A stretch of DNA of 64,000 bases from Spirochaetaceae bacterium (lineage in GTDB: Bacteria; Spirochaetota; Spirochaetia; SZUA-6; DRHE01): assembly GCA_020353535.1 (NCBI GenBank), contig CP070696.1, forward strand, positions 995,681-1,059,680, in the 5' to 3' direction. Made by a program: the position numbers and the translations under genes. Each line of letters opens with the position of its first letter. Position 1 is the first letter of the stretch. Shown piece after piece: positions 51,006-59,825 of this stretch. The notes beneath the pieces are model-generated. The model searched no databases, had not been told where the DNA came from, and saw only the letters and a list, made by a program, of their open reading frames with translations.

Positions 51006-52551
51006 CCAGCAATCCTCGTTCTCTGAAATATTCCTCGGCACCGGAGTGTAATGGAATGGATATTCCCTGCAGCGCCGATTCAACCCCGAATTTTACGCCG
51101 TCCGAGTACTCGAAGCTGATTTCTCCGGCATGCTCCATTATCACGGCCACAATTCTCTTTATGAGTTGATGTGGGACAGCTTTGTGGGTGATGAGCAGCG
51201 TCGAGGTACGCAGGGTGATCACATCCTCTGTCAAAGGCGCCCAGACGTTTTTATTGATCGTGCTCAGTTGCCAGTAGGGGTGGATTTCCAAAACCGGAAT
51301 TACAAGGTCTGGATCGATGCTTAGGATCTTTATCGATCCCTCCTCCGAGAGATCCGCCAGGGCAGATCCAGGACCGTTGCTGAGATAGAAAATCAGATCA
51401 ATTTCCGCCGACCGCATGCCCTGAACGGCATTTGATATCGAGAGGTAGAACGGTCTGAAATCTCCATCTTTGATCCCGTAGGCCTGCAGGATCGCTTTGG
51501 CGATCATCCCGCTCTCACCGCCGATTGCGCCCATTGCGATCCGTTTGCCCCGCAGATCAGGTATGCAGCCTATTCTTGATCCTTCCCGGGCTACGATCCA
51601 AAGATCGAGGCTCTGGGCTCCACACACCGCCCTGATTTGCTCGTGGGGCTCAAAGAAAGGGCCCTCACCCATATATGCGTGGAAGGCTACTTCGGACTGG
51701 GTGAGCCCAAGCACTGCCTTTCCCTCAGCCGTCAGCTGGACATTTTCAATCCCCCCGCCGGAAGGCTCCGACTCGATCGAAATACCGTGTGCATGCAGGA
51801 TTCGACAGATCTCCCTTCCCGCTGAATAGAAACTGCCCCCGATTGATCCGGTACAAAACGTATCGTACACGAGAGACATCATCTGTGGTTGTTCGAGGAG
51901 GGCGAGATAATCTTTTATAGCCTGCTCCGCTGCCTGCGCATCCTTTTTGACAAGAACTTCGAGCAGCGTCCTATAATAATCGATGATCGTTTCCATGTTG
52001 CTACTGACGTTCATCCGCAGGTATGGTTGCGCAAAGAGAAGTTTGTTTACAATATTCAGGATCTCAGCAACAACCGTATTGTCGCCCAGCCGATACAGTT
52101 GTCCGTGAAAGCGCAGATTTTCAGAAATGAATTCCTCCACGTCCTGTTTTGCGGCTGCTTCTTCCAGTCTTTTCAACGAATCCGGCAATTCCAGAACTCG
52201 TCCGCCTTGCTCTGCGACCTGTGCGACCACCCGCGGCTGCAGTATTTGACAGATCTCCAGATACTCTCTGCCTTCGGGTGCCTTGGCTTGTAAAACCGTA
52301 TCGAGGATCCGCAGGTAGTTGGACACGGATGGCTTGGCAACGATTGTTCCTACGCCGTGATTGATCGTCAGGATTCCCAGGGTAGCCAGCATCTGTAGTC
52401 CCTCTCTGAGAGAGGGGACGGAAACGTTCAACTCTTTGGCCAGACTGGCATGTGAGGGAAGCTTGTCGCCCTCCTGCAGACCCAGATCGGCGATTTTTTG
52501 CTGGACAGCATGGGCGATCTCTTCAGAGAAGCGCTTCTTTTTTACCTGCAT
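50998..52551 (-). CDS. GntR-FCD regulator fused to a TAXI solute-binding domain
   Basis: A 517-residue fusion. Residues 1-72 are a GntR winged helix (GDKLPSHASLAKELNVSVPS, EGLQMLATLGIL). Residues 85-225 are an FCD effector domain of the FadR type (ENLRFHGQLYRL). From about 230 on is a TAXI-type TRAP solute-binding domain: GSIGGSFYSAGREICRIL, GGIENVQLTAEGKAVLGLTQ, SEVAFHAYMGEGPF, LRGKRIAMGAIGGESGMIA. The TAXI part has no signal peptide and ends at the protein's own C-terminus, so it must work in the cytoplasm as a second ligand sensor. The gene heads the CUT1/GDPD operon, with a clear promoter and an operator-like palindrome upstream. Confidence 0.9.
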   Translation of the reverse strand: MQVKKKRFSEEIAHAVQQKIADLGLQEGDKLPSHASLAKELNVSVPSLREGLQMLATLGILTINHGVGTIVAKPSVSNYLRILDTVLQAKAPEGREYLEICQILQPRVVAQVAEQGGRVLELPDSLKRLEEAAAKQDVEEFISENLRFHGQLYRLGDNTVVAEILNIVNKLLFAQPYLRMNVSSNMETIIDYYRTLLEVLVKKDAQAAEQAIKDYLALLEQPQMMSLVYDTFCTGSIGGSFYSAGREICRILHAHGISIESEPSGGGIENVQLTAEGKAVLGLTQSEVAFHAYMGEGPFFEPHEQIRAVCGAQSLDLWIVAREGSRIGCIPDLRGKRIAMGAIGGESGMIAKAILQAYGIKDGDFRPFYLSISNAVQGMRSAEIDLIFYLSNGPGSALADLSEEGSIKILSIDPDLVIPVLEIHPYWQLSTINKNVWAPLTEDVITLRTSTLLITHKAVPHQLIKRIVAVIMEHAGEISFEYSDGVKFGVESALQGISIPLHSGAEEYFRERGLLDD

Positions 52552-52606
52552 TACGATTTAACTAGGCAGATTCTTCCTTGGAAACCGGAATTCATAAAAA
52601 GATCTT

Positions 52607-52646
52607 CTCATCAAATGAGTATATGATAGATATTGTCCGCTGTCAA
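52607..52646 (-). promoter_or_regulatory. Promoter with palindromic operator for the GntR-TAXI operon
   Basis: On the minus strand a perfect -35 TTGACA (52646-52641) and a -10 TATACT (52623-52618) are 17 bases apart. A 13-bp inverted repeat CTCAT-CAA-ATGAG (52607-52619) overlaps the edge of the -10 and the expected start site. That position suits repression by the regulator encoded next, with feedback control. The start codon is about 60 bases downstream. Confidence 0.75.
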
Positions 52647-52663
52647 CGTAGGGAATTGCCACT

Positions 52664-52690
52664 TAACCGCACCGATAGGTAGAGCGGTTA
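52664..52690 (-). terminator. Hairpin after the second GDPD gene
   Basis: TAACCGC (52664-52670) pairs with GCGGTTA (52684-52690), with an inner ACC/GGT helix. It begins four bases past the GDPD stop on the minus strand. There is no T tract, so strength as a terminator is uncertain. Confidence 0.4.
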
Positions 52691-52693
52691 GTA

Positions 52694-53497
52694 TCAAGAA
52701 AATGGCAATCCAAGGTCTCTGATGGTCTGGACGAGTATATCCGGAAAATCCGTCAAGATGCCCTGGATTCCATAACCGATGAAACGCCTGTTGTCCTGAT
52801 ATGAGTTGGAGTAGAACAGATTGGCCCAGAGACCCATCTCCCTGATTTGACGGCACAATTGTGGAGTCACATCGCGACGGTGCGGCTGCAGGAACCTGCA
52901 GCCGAATGTTTGTATACGCTGCAACATCGGCATATCCAGAGGTAGCTTGCGTTCCAGAACACAGAGGTCAATCTTGGGATTGATCCTGCGAACGGCCCCG
53001 GCATCGGTAAAAGTACTAAAGGTCAAATAGGCACGCTCGTACAGGAGGTATCTGTCGAAAAGGCTGCAAATGCGATCAAGAAGAGGAGGATCCGTCTCCT
53101 TGACCTGGATGTTCAGTCCCAAGGATTCGGGAATAGCTTGGAGGGCTTCCTCGAATGTAGGAACCGGAACCCTGGTTGAGGAGCCCAGGAGCAGCGGATC
53201 GTTATCCCCCTGCTTCCAGCGGTAGGAGAAATCCAGCTCCTTCAACTGGGTAAGCGAGTAATCACCCACCTTGCCTTCGCCGTCTGAGGTGCGCTGCAGG
53301 ATAGGATCATGAAGAACAACGGGGATTCTCTCCCGGGAACCGCGTAAATCGAACTCTATTATGTCCGCTCCCGCCTGACCAGCGGCGACGAATGCGGGTA
53401 TGGTATTCTCGGGGTACTTCCCTGAGAAACCCCGGTGGGCTGTAACGACGATCCTGCGCGGCTCCTGATACAGGTCTGATAGACGTTTTGATTTCAT
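52694..53497 (-). CDS. Glycerophosphodiester phosphodiesterase, second copy
   Basis: A 267-residue GDPD. Catalytic and metal stretches are visible: VTAHRGFSGKYPENT with the catalytic His, IIEFDLRGSRERIPVVLHD, and the second strand motif LNIQVKETDPP. No signal peptide is seen, so it should be cytoplasmic. It lies directly upstream of the GntR-TAXI operon on the same strand, separated by a hairpin and that operon's promoter. It differs clearly from the GDPD inside the operon, so the two may take different substrates or be redundant. Confidence 0.9.
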   Translation of the reverse strand: MKSKRLSDLYQEPRRIVVTAHRGFSGKYPENTIPAFVAAGQAGADIIEFDLRGSRERIPVVLHDPILQRTSDGEGKVGDYSLTQLKELDFSYRWKQGDNDPLLLGSSTRVPVPTFEEALQAIPESLGLNIQVKETDPPLLDRICSLFDRYLLYERAYLTFSTFTDAGAVRRINPKIDLCVLERKLPLDMPMLQRIQTFGCRFLQPHRRDVTPQLCRQIREMGLWANLFYSNSYQDNRRFIGYGIQGILTDFPDILVQTIRDLGLPFS

Positions 53498-53734
53498 GTT
53501 CTCTATTTCCCGCCTAGCTTGCTGATACTGTTCGCATTCCCCACAGATTGCTGCACCTCACCTCAGCGGATTGTCGAACCATTGAAAAACTTTCTGGAGC
53601 CATTATCTTCTAATTACCACAAACTGGCAAATCCCGATAACACAAGCTGAGACTCCGTATGCCAGGAAACAACTCCCCTGCTATCCAGTGACACACACGA
53701 GCTGATCTGTCCGGGATAAACCTGAGTAATTTGG

Positions 53735-53764
53735 TTTACAATATCACATCCATGCTAGTATATT
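53735..53764 (+). promoter_or_regulatory. Putative promoter of the PAS-kinase operon
   Basis: TTTACA (53735-53740) and TATATT (53759-53764) are 18 bases apart and face the kinase gene at 53822. The rest of the 324-base gap from 53498 holds no gene or terminator that I can support. Confidence 0.5.
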
Positions 53765-53821
53765 GAAATTTGCCCCCAACACAGCGTCGCACTCCTTGTC
53801 GTTGACTGGAGGATAAGGTTT

Positions 53822-55549
53822 ATGAGCCCAGAAAATCGAACGCGGGTTGCCGAGCGGCGGCACTCGCAGAAATCCCTCGAAGAGCTTGCCGCTTTTCCCG
53901 AGATGAACCCGGGGCCCGTCTGCCGCCTGGACCGAAGCGGAAACATTCTCCTTGCAAACACTGCGACCCGCGGAATCTTCGGTATAGAGGAGCTCGTCGG
54001 ACGTTGTTGGCTCGACGTGTGCCCGGGAATGGACGCTGGGATATGGCAGCGGATTCTCGAACAGAGTGAACCGTTGCAGCACGAAACAGAGATCGGCAGC
54101 GTCTGCGTGATGTTCACCCACGTCAGATCTCCGGATGGAAATCTCATCTTTGCCTACGGCGCGGATATTACCGCAATGAGGAAGGCGGAGCGGAAGCTCG
54201 CCGAGCAGTCCGCAATCCTGAGCGAGATGGCACGCTTCCCGGAGATGAATCCCGGCCCGGTAATCCGAACGGACCTGGAGGGCATCGTGCTCCTGGCCAA
54301 CTCGGCCGCGCGTAACGTCTTTGGAGAGATTCTTGACGGAGGCTGCTGGAAGGATATCTGCCCAGCCATCGACGAGGCGGCTTGGCGACGCATTATCGAG
54401 GTCAACAATCCGGTTCCCTTGGAAGTGCGCATCCGGGATTGCGACTATGTCTTCACTCACCGCCGCGACGTATCCGGACGCCTGGTGTTCATTTTCGGGG
54501 CCGACATCTCCCAGCAGAAACGCGCTGAGCGCGCGTTGCGCGCGTCGGAAAGGATGGCGACGTTGGGGACGCTGGCCGCGGGGGTTGCACATGAGCTGAA
54601 CAACCCGGCGGCGGCTGCCAGTCGCGCTGCGGAACAGCTCCGCGAAGCGTTCGCGCGTTTCGTAGAGGCAAATACCCTTCTGGCGGCGGCAGTCGTCTCC
54701 CCGTCGGGGCGCCAGGCGGTGGAATCTGTACAGTCGAGGTTGCGCGAGTACTCCGCGCGATCGCTCGCTTTGAAGTCTCTCGAGCGCTCGGACGCCGAAG
54801 CGACTGTCGAGGAGTGGCTGGAGCGGCATGAGATTTCCGACCCGTGGGACCTGGCCCCCTCGCTCGTAGGCCTGGGGTTGGATCCGTTGGAACTCGATCG
54901 GCTCGCAGGGATGCTCGAGGGGGAGGCGCTTGCCGCCGTTCTCTCCTGGGCCTGCGCGACCTATCCCGTTCATGTCCTTCTGTTCGAGATAGGTCAGGGT
55001 TCGGCACGGATCTCCGAGATCGTTGGCGCGCTCAAGGGCTACTCCTACCTGGGGCAGGCACCGGTCCAGTCAGTGGATCTGCACGAAGGCATCGAGAACA
55101 CCTTGGTGATCCTTCGCAATAAGTTGAAAGCCGGGATCAAGGTTCAGCCCTCGTACGCAACCGACCTGCCGCCAGTTCTGGCTCATGGCGGCGAGCTGAA
55201 CCAGGTATGGACCAACCTGCTGAACAACGCAATTGACGCCATGGACGGAAGGGGCCAGATCGCCATCCGCACGCGCCTGCAGGACGCATGGGCGGTGGTC
55301 GAGATCGAGGACAACGGTCCCGGAATACCCGAGGAGATACAGCCGAGGATCTTCGATCCTTTCTTCACCACAAAAGAGCCGGGCAAGGGAACCGGCCTGG
55401 GGCTCTCGATCAGCCACAGCATCATAACCGAGCGACACAAGGGGGAGATCGCCGTGGAATCTCGGCCTGGGCTGACACGGTTCACCGTCAGGTTACCGAT
55501 CCTGCAGCCGTCCGCGGCTGCAGAGCCGAAAGGGGGAACAAAAAAGTGA
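53822..55549 (+). CDS. PAS-PAS sensor histidine kinase, soluble
   Basis: A 575-residue kinase without TM segments. Two similar PAS domains lie at about 20-120 and 135-235; both begin FPEMNPGPV and share the pattern N-(I/V)-L-A-N-(S/T)-A, so they are an internal duplication. His257 in GVAHELNNP starts an unusually long dimerisation region (about 257-430), which includes the YSYLGQAPVQ stretch. The ATPase domain (N box NLLNNAIDAM, G boxes EDNGPGIPEE and GTGLGLSIS) ends near 570. It overlaps the fused regulator/flavoprotein gene by GTGA, so they are partners. Base composition is GC-rich compared with flanking genes. Confidence 0.9.
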   Translation: MSPENRTRVAERRHSQKSLEELAAFPEMNPGPVCRLDRSGNILLANTATRGIFGIEELVGRCWLDVCPGMDAGIWQRILEQSEPLQHETEIGSVCVMFTHVRSPDGNLIFAYGADITAMRKAERKLAEQSAILSEMARFPEMNPGPVIRTDLEGIVLLANSAARNVFGEILDGGCWKDICPAIDEAAWRRIIEVNNPVPLEVRIRDCDYVFTHRRDVSGRLVFIFGADISQQKRAERALRASERMATLGTLAAGVAHELNNPAAAASRAAEQLREAFARFVEANTLLAAAVVSPSGRQAVESVQSRLREYSARSLALKSLERSDAEATVEEWLERHEISDPWDLAPSLVGLGLDPLELDRLAGMLEGEALAAVLSWACATYPVHVLLFEIGQGSARISEIVGALKGYSYLGQAPVQSVDLHEGIENTLVILRNKLKAGIKVQPSYATDLPPVLAHGGELNQVWTNLLNNAIDAMDGRGQIAIRTRLQDAWAVVEIEDNGPGIPEEIQPRIFDPFFTTKEPGKGTGLGLSISHSIITERHKGEIAVESRPGLTRFTVRLPILQPSAAAEPKGGTKK

Positions 55550-57207
55550 TAAGACCTGTGATCATGAGTATCGACGATGATCTCGAAGTGCTGGGCGCGA
55601 TTGATCGCGATCTTCGCCGGCACTATCGTAACAACTACCGCATCGTCAAGGCCAACTCCCCGGAGGAAGCTCTCGATGCCTCACGAGCGCTCAAACAGCG
55701 GGGCACTCCTATTGCGCTCTTCCTAACGGACCAGCGTATGCCCGGGATGAGTGGAACCGAGCTCTTGCGCGAGGTGAAAGGGCTGCACCCGGATGCGTGC
55801 AAGGTGCTCCTCACCGCGTACTCCGATACCGAAGCGGCGATTGCGAGCATCAACGACGTAGGTCTCGACCACTACCTGATGAAGCCGTGGGATCCTCCCG
55901 AGCAGCGGCTGTACCCGATCCTCGACGAATTGCTGTCGGGGTGGACTGTACGCGTTCGTGTTCCCTACGACGGCATCCGCCTCGCCGGTGCGCGCTGGTC
56001 GCCGCAGAGCTACGCGGCAAAAGAGTTCCTGTCTCGAAACCAGGTACCGTACCAGTGGGTAGACGTCGATAGTGATGCTCCCACGCGCGAGTTGGTCTGT
56101 TCACTCACCGGCGGACTTGGACGCCTGCCGGTGGTATTCTTCCCCGACGGAAGCCATCTGGTTGCACCCACTAACTTGAACCTTGCAGAGAAGGTGGGCC
56201 TGCAGACGCGTGCGCGCTTGCCGTTTTATGACCTGGTCATCATCGGTGGCGGTCCTGCCGGGCTCGCCAATGCCGTCTACGGCGCTTCGGAGGGGCTGAA
56301 GACGCTCATGATCGAACACAGCGCGCCGGGTGGACAGGCGGGGACCAGCTCGCGGATCGAGAACTACCTGGGATTCCCGTCGGGAGTCACGGGCGCCGAC
56401 CTTGCTCAGCGAGCGGTGGCGCAGGCTAAACGCTTCGGTGCGGAGCTGCTCACCGCGCAGGAGGTGACGGAAGTGCGCCGCAACGACCCGTACCGGATCA
56501 TCTACTTGGCGAACGGATCGGAGGTCTCGTGCTACGCGACCGTCATCGCCACGGGGATGTCGGTACGCATGCTCCAGGCCTCCGGGATAGAACCGCTCAT
56601 CGGGATCGGCGTGTACTACGGAGCAGCCATGACTGAGGCAGCTACATACCGGGACCAGCACGTATGCATCGTTGGCGGTGCGAACTCCGCGGGCCAGGGA
56701 GCCTTGTTCTTTTCCCAGTACGCGCGGCGGGTGACCATGCTGGTGCGTGCTTCCGGATTAGAAAAGTCTATGTCGCGATACCTCGTCGAGCGGATTGGCG
56801 CAACCGAGAATATCGACGTGCTCACGCGTGTAGAGGTTGCGGCTGTTGCGGGAACCGAGCGGTTGGAGCACGTCGTGCTTCGAAGTGTCGACAGTGGGGA
56901 GGAAAGAATCCTGGATGCGGCCGCTATGTTTATCTTTATAGGCACGGCACCCCGTTCGGAGATGGTCGCGGGCTTCGTGGAACGTGACGAGAAAGGCTTC
57001 ATCCTTACCGGTCCCGACCTTCCTCGGGTGAACGGCAGGCCGCGAGGCTGGACTCTCGATCGCGATCCGTATCTCTTCGAGACGAGCGTTCCCGGCGTTT
57101 TCGCGGCCGGAGACGTACGCGCAGGCGCCAACAGGCGCGTCGCAGCGGCGGTCGGCGAGGGCTCGGCAACGGTCCACTCGGTGCACCGCTACCTCGAGAC
57201 GGTCTGA
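55546..57207 (+). CDS. Response regulator fused to thioredoxin-reductase-like flavoprotein
   Basis: A 553-residue fusion: receiver domain (about 1-130, phospho-acceptor Asp62 in LFLTDQRMPGMSG), a thioredoxin-fold segment (about 145-220, no CxxC seen), and a TrxR-like flavoprotein (about 225-553). The flavoprotein has FAD motif VIIGGGPAGLANAVYG, GGQAGTSSRIENYLGFPSG, NADPH motif IVGGANSAGQGALFF and the closing VFAAGDVRAG. Where true TrxR has a redox CATC, this one reads YYGAAMTEAA. The GTG at 55546 overlaps the kinase stop. A fused regulator/TrxR of this kind is known in other bacteria. The electron acceptor here is unknown. Confidence 0.92.
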   Translation: MIRPVIMSIDDDLEVLGAIDRDLRRHYRNNYRIVKANSPEEALDASRALKQRGTPIALFLTDQRMPGMSGTELLREVKGLHPDACKVLLTAYSDTEAAIASINDVGLDHYLMKPWDPPEQRLYPILDELLSGWTVRVRVPYDGIRLAGARWSPQSYAAKEFLSRNQVPYQWVDVDSDAPTRELVCSLTGGLGRLPVVFFPDGSHLVAPTNLNLAEKVGLQTRARLPFYDLVIIGGGPAGLANAVYGASEGLKTLMIEHSAPGGQAGTSSRIENYLGFPSGVTGADLAQRAVAQAKRFGAELLTAQEVTEVRRNDPYRIIYLANGSEVSCYATVIATGMSVRMLQASGIEPLIGIGVYYGAAMTEAATYRDQHVCIVGGANSAGQGALFFSQYARRVTMLVRASGLEKSMSRYLVERIGATENIDVLTRVEVAAVAGTERLEHVVLRSVDSGEERILDAAAMFIFIGTAPRSEMVAGFVERDEKGFILTGPDLPRVNGRPRGWTLDRDPYLFETSVPGVFAAGDVRAGANRRVAAAVGEGSATVHSVHRYLETV

Positions 57208-57314
57208 CCGTGGAACGCCCCCCTGCACTACAACCTAGAATCGGATCGTATGCGAGTGGATCGCTCAAGGAGCGAAGTAAAACTGACCCTAGTTACCAAT
57301 CCCGGAGGTTTACA

Positions 57315-58163
57315 ATGAATGAGATCAAGAGCGATCATGATCGAGATGCAGAAATCACCCATGCCTGGCGGACCTACCTCACCACCGGGCGGCTTCCCAA
57401 AGGAATGCACCTGGCCTGGTTCGAGACCCCCTTCTTGAGACGGATGGCACGATTGTTGCCGAGGGACCCTCGCTGCCGCATCTGCTCCTATCCCTTCAAG
57501 GGCTTTGGGGGGCACCTGGTCCGGATCATGCTAGGGCTGGAACGTTCCCGTCTGAATCCACAGATGTGCAACGTCTGCGAGCGTTTCGCCCGAAAACTCC
57601 CGGGGGGGACCGAATTGGACACCTCTCTTCTGTTTGCCGATGTACGAGGCTCCACGGGTCTGGCCGAGAGGATGAGAGCCCAGGAGTTCAGCCGACTGAT
57701 CAATCGTTTCTATCGGGCTGCTACCAGGGCGCTGTTCCAGCACGGTGCTCTGGTGGAGAAGCTGATTGGCGACGAGGTTACCGCCTTCTTCGTTCCAGCC
57801 TTTGCCGGAAAGATGCACGCCCGTGCTGCGGTCGCCGCCGGCTGGCGAATTCTCAGGGCCACGGGCCACCAGGAGGAGGACGGCCCCTGGATTCCGGTGG
57901 GCATCGGGATCCACACGGGGACCGCCTACATCGGGACGGTCGGGGAGCAAGGAGAGGTGGAGGACATCGCGGTACTCGGAGACAACGTCAATGTCGCCGC
58001 CCGACTGGCCGGGCTGGCCGGTGCCGGCGAGCTGCTGATCTCCGAGGAAACCCGCCTGGCAGCGGAGCTTGACACCTCCGGCATGGAGCCGCGGCGACTG
58101 AGCCTGAAAGGGAAGGAGCGGCCGATCGATGCCTGGGCGATCACGGAACTGTCGCGGCTGTAG
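57315..58163 (+). CDS. Class III nucleotide cyclase with N-terminal Cys pairs
   Basis: A 282-residue soluble cyclase. The N-terminal 100 residues have two Cys pairs (CRIC and CNVC) that could bind zinc or a redox centre. The catalytic domain has metal Asp in LLFADVRGSTGLAERM and LIGDEVTAFFVP, and the motif VEDIAVLGDNVNVAARLA. It is the third gene of the plus-strand run after the kinase and the regulator/flavoprotein, 107 bases on. It has its own CGGAGG site. Adenylate cyclase is more likely than guanylate cyclase, but specificity is not settled. A small hairpin overlaps its stop codon. Confidence 0.9.
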   Translation: MNEIKSDHDRDAEITHAWRTYLTTGRLPKGMHLAWFETPFLRRMARLLPRDPRCRICSYPFKGFGGHLVRIMLGLERSRLNPQMCNVCERFARKLPGGTELDTSLLFADVRGSTGLAERMRAQEFSRLINRFYRAATRALFQHGALVEKLIGDEVTAFFVPAFAGKMHARAAVAAGWRILRATGHQEEDGPWIPVGIGIHTGTAYIGTVGEQGEVEDIAVLGDNVNVAARLAGLAGAGELLISEETRLAAELDTSGMEPRRLSLKGKERPIDAWAITELSRL

Positions 58164-58184
58164 CTCCTTGTGAGGGGAGCTTTT
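58162..58184 (+). terminator. Weak terminator-like hairpin after the cyclase
   Basis: AGCTCC (58162-58167) pairs with GGAGCT (58176-58181), followed by a short T run. The stem overlaps the stop codon. It could end transcription of the PAS-kinase operon. Confidence 0.45.
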
Positions 58185-58211
58185 GCGGGATCGTGCTGAT
58201 TTTCACATATA

Positions 58212-58976
58212 CTATATATTTCGTTGCCGTTGAGAATCTAATTGGGCGAGAGCTCTATTCAAGATTTTGCTCATACGCTTTAGGTTGAGGGCAATTACTC
58301 TACCGCCTGTTTCAGCACTGGCCCTGATTCGCGGGTCTTCACCCTCGACCGCGAGCGGCCATCTCGTTAGATCCGCGGACAGATTTTCCACATGTACCAA
58401 ATCGGGACGTAGAGCCATAACCAAAGAGGTTTCATTTGCCCCGGCATGGTCGGTCTGTATACCAAGACCGTCTGTTTCATCTTTTCGTGAACAGGAGTAG
58501 GTCTCCAGCCCGAACTCATTTAACCAGACCGACCGGTTCCTGATAAACGACTCTGTTGACGGACCGTGACCATGCGCTGTGACGATCCGAAATCCAGCCC
58601 GGCTCAACTGCTTGAGGACTAAACGAAGAATCAACTCGAAATCACTATCGCTTACCCAGTAAGCGCTGCCTGTCAGCTGCATGGGATCGAGACCATCCAT
58701 GCCCTCGAAATCCATGCCGTAGAAATCACCCTCCTCATTGGTTATGATTGTGTCGGGACCCAGGAAAAGCATCGGTAAAACGATCCCTCCGACCCTAGCA
58801 GCAAGCTGTTCGAAAAAACCTCGAGCCTGAATTCCGTCGGAACCCAGAGGGAGATGTTCGCCATGCCATTCCAGCGTGCCCAGTGGCAGGTAAGCAATCG
58901 GTGCTTGTGCCAAGCGGGCCTGAAACTCACGAGGTGTCAATTCTTCATAGAGCACTTTTTGTGTCACCCCCGCCAT
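58212..58976 (-). CDS. Creatininase family amidohydrolase
   Basis: A 254-residue metal-dependent amidase of the creatininase/FAPy-deformylase family. Metal-binding stretches LEWHGEHLPLGSDG and AHGHGPSTE are seen; many members have a conserved NGHGGN, here AHGHGP. The stretch DHAGANETSLVMALRPDLVHVE is typical and places it in the family securely. It follows the sugar-type ABC genes on the same strand by 79 bases. Creatininase-family enzymes accept various cyclic amides and formamides, so the importer may bring in such a compound (inference). Confidence 0.9.
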   Translation of the reverse strand: MAGVTQKVLYEELTPREFQARLAQAPIAYLPLGTLEWHGEHLPLGSDGIQARGFFEQLAARVGGIVLPMLFLGPDTIITNEEGDFYGMDFEGMDGLDPMQLTGSAYWVSDSDFELILRLVLKQLSRAGFRIVTAHGHGPSTESFIRNRSVWLNEFGLETYSCSRKDETDGLGIQTDHAGANETSLVMALRPDLVHVENLSADLTRWPLAVEGEDPRIRASAETGGRVIALNLKRMSKILNRALAQLDSQRQRNI

Positions 58977-59055
58977 AGATCCCCTACCCCTGAATCCGAC
59001 TTACTCTGCTCGAGGCTATTGATAGGGCGCTCCCACGCTGAAACAGCGGACTTCT

Positions 59056-59811
59056 TCATGTTTTCACTGGCGTGCCTGTAGCTATCGCTTCTATAATTGC
59101 TTCAGCGCTTACGTTCTCTTTTTCAATCTCAGAAAGTTTATCTCCCCGATCCAGAATCACAAAGCGATCCGCTATCGGATACACATGAAATACGTTGTGA
59201 GTAATATAAACAACCGACGACCCTGCGTCCCGGATCTGCAGGATCATCTCATGCACCTTCCTCGCTTCCTTGATTGACAGAGCGGCTAACGGTTCATCCA
59301 ATAGCAAAAGCTTACACCCGAAATAGAAGGCCCTGCCAATAGCGATAGCTTGCCGTTCACCGCCGGATAGAGTGGATACCAAATCCTCTGGCGACCGCAC
59401 CCGAACACCTATCTCTTCCACGGCTCTTTTACAGTCTATATCCATTCTCTTCTGGTCGAGTACCTTAAACGGCCCAATTTTTTTAACTAGCTCCCGACCC
59501 AGATAAAAATTCCTGGCGATACTCATAATACTAATCAGGGACAAATGCTGTTCCACCGTATCAATGCCCATCTGCTTGGCTTCGTGGGGAGAGGAAAACT
59601 CTACCTGTTGGCCTTCGAAATACATTCTCCCTTGGTTGGCAGCTAGCGCACCGGCTATAATATTGACCAGAGTGGTCTTACCGGCTCCATTGTCTCCTAA
59701 AAGACCTAAAATCTCATTCCTTCTAATGTCCATACTGATATTGTTTAAGGCGCGTACCTTACCGAAGTATTTACTGATATTTTCCAAGCGCATCATCGTC
59801 GCATGTTCCAT
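59056..59811 (-). CDS. RbsA-like sugar ABC ATPase, single-domain
   Basis: A 251-residue ATPase of the CUT2 group. Walker A (GDNGAGKTT), signature (LSGGERQ), Walker B (LLLLDEPLAAL) and switch His (YITHNVFH) are all present. CUT2 ATPases such as RbsA usually have two tandem ATPase domains (about 500 residues); this one has a single domain and so should act as a homodimer. It sits between the permease (14 bases upstream) and the creatininase gene. Confidence 0.92.
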   Translation of the reverse strand: MEHATMMRLENISKYFGKVRALNNISMDIRRNEILGLLGDNGAGKTTLVNIIAGALAANQGRMYFEGQQVEFSSPHEAKQMGIDTVEQHLSLISIMSIARNFYLGRELVKKIGPFKVLDQKRMDIDCKRAVEEIGVRVRSPEDLVSTLSGGERQAIAIGRAFYFGCKLLLLDEPLAALSIKEARKVHEMILQIRDAGSSVVYITHNVFHVYPIADRFVILDRGDKLSEIEKENVSAEAIIEAIATGTPVKT

Positions 59812-59825
59812 ACCCCAGACTCCTT

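Noticed and set aside
55288..55545. N-terminal extension of the regulator/flavoprotein frame
   Set aside because: It lies within the kinase gene and encodes no known fold; the GTG at 55546 gives a GTGA overlap and a receiver domain of normal length.
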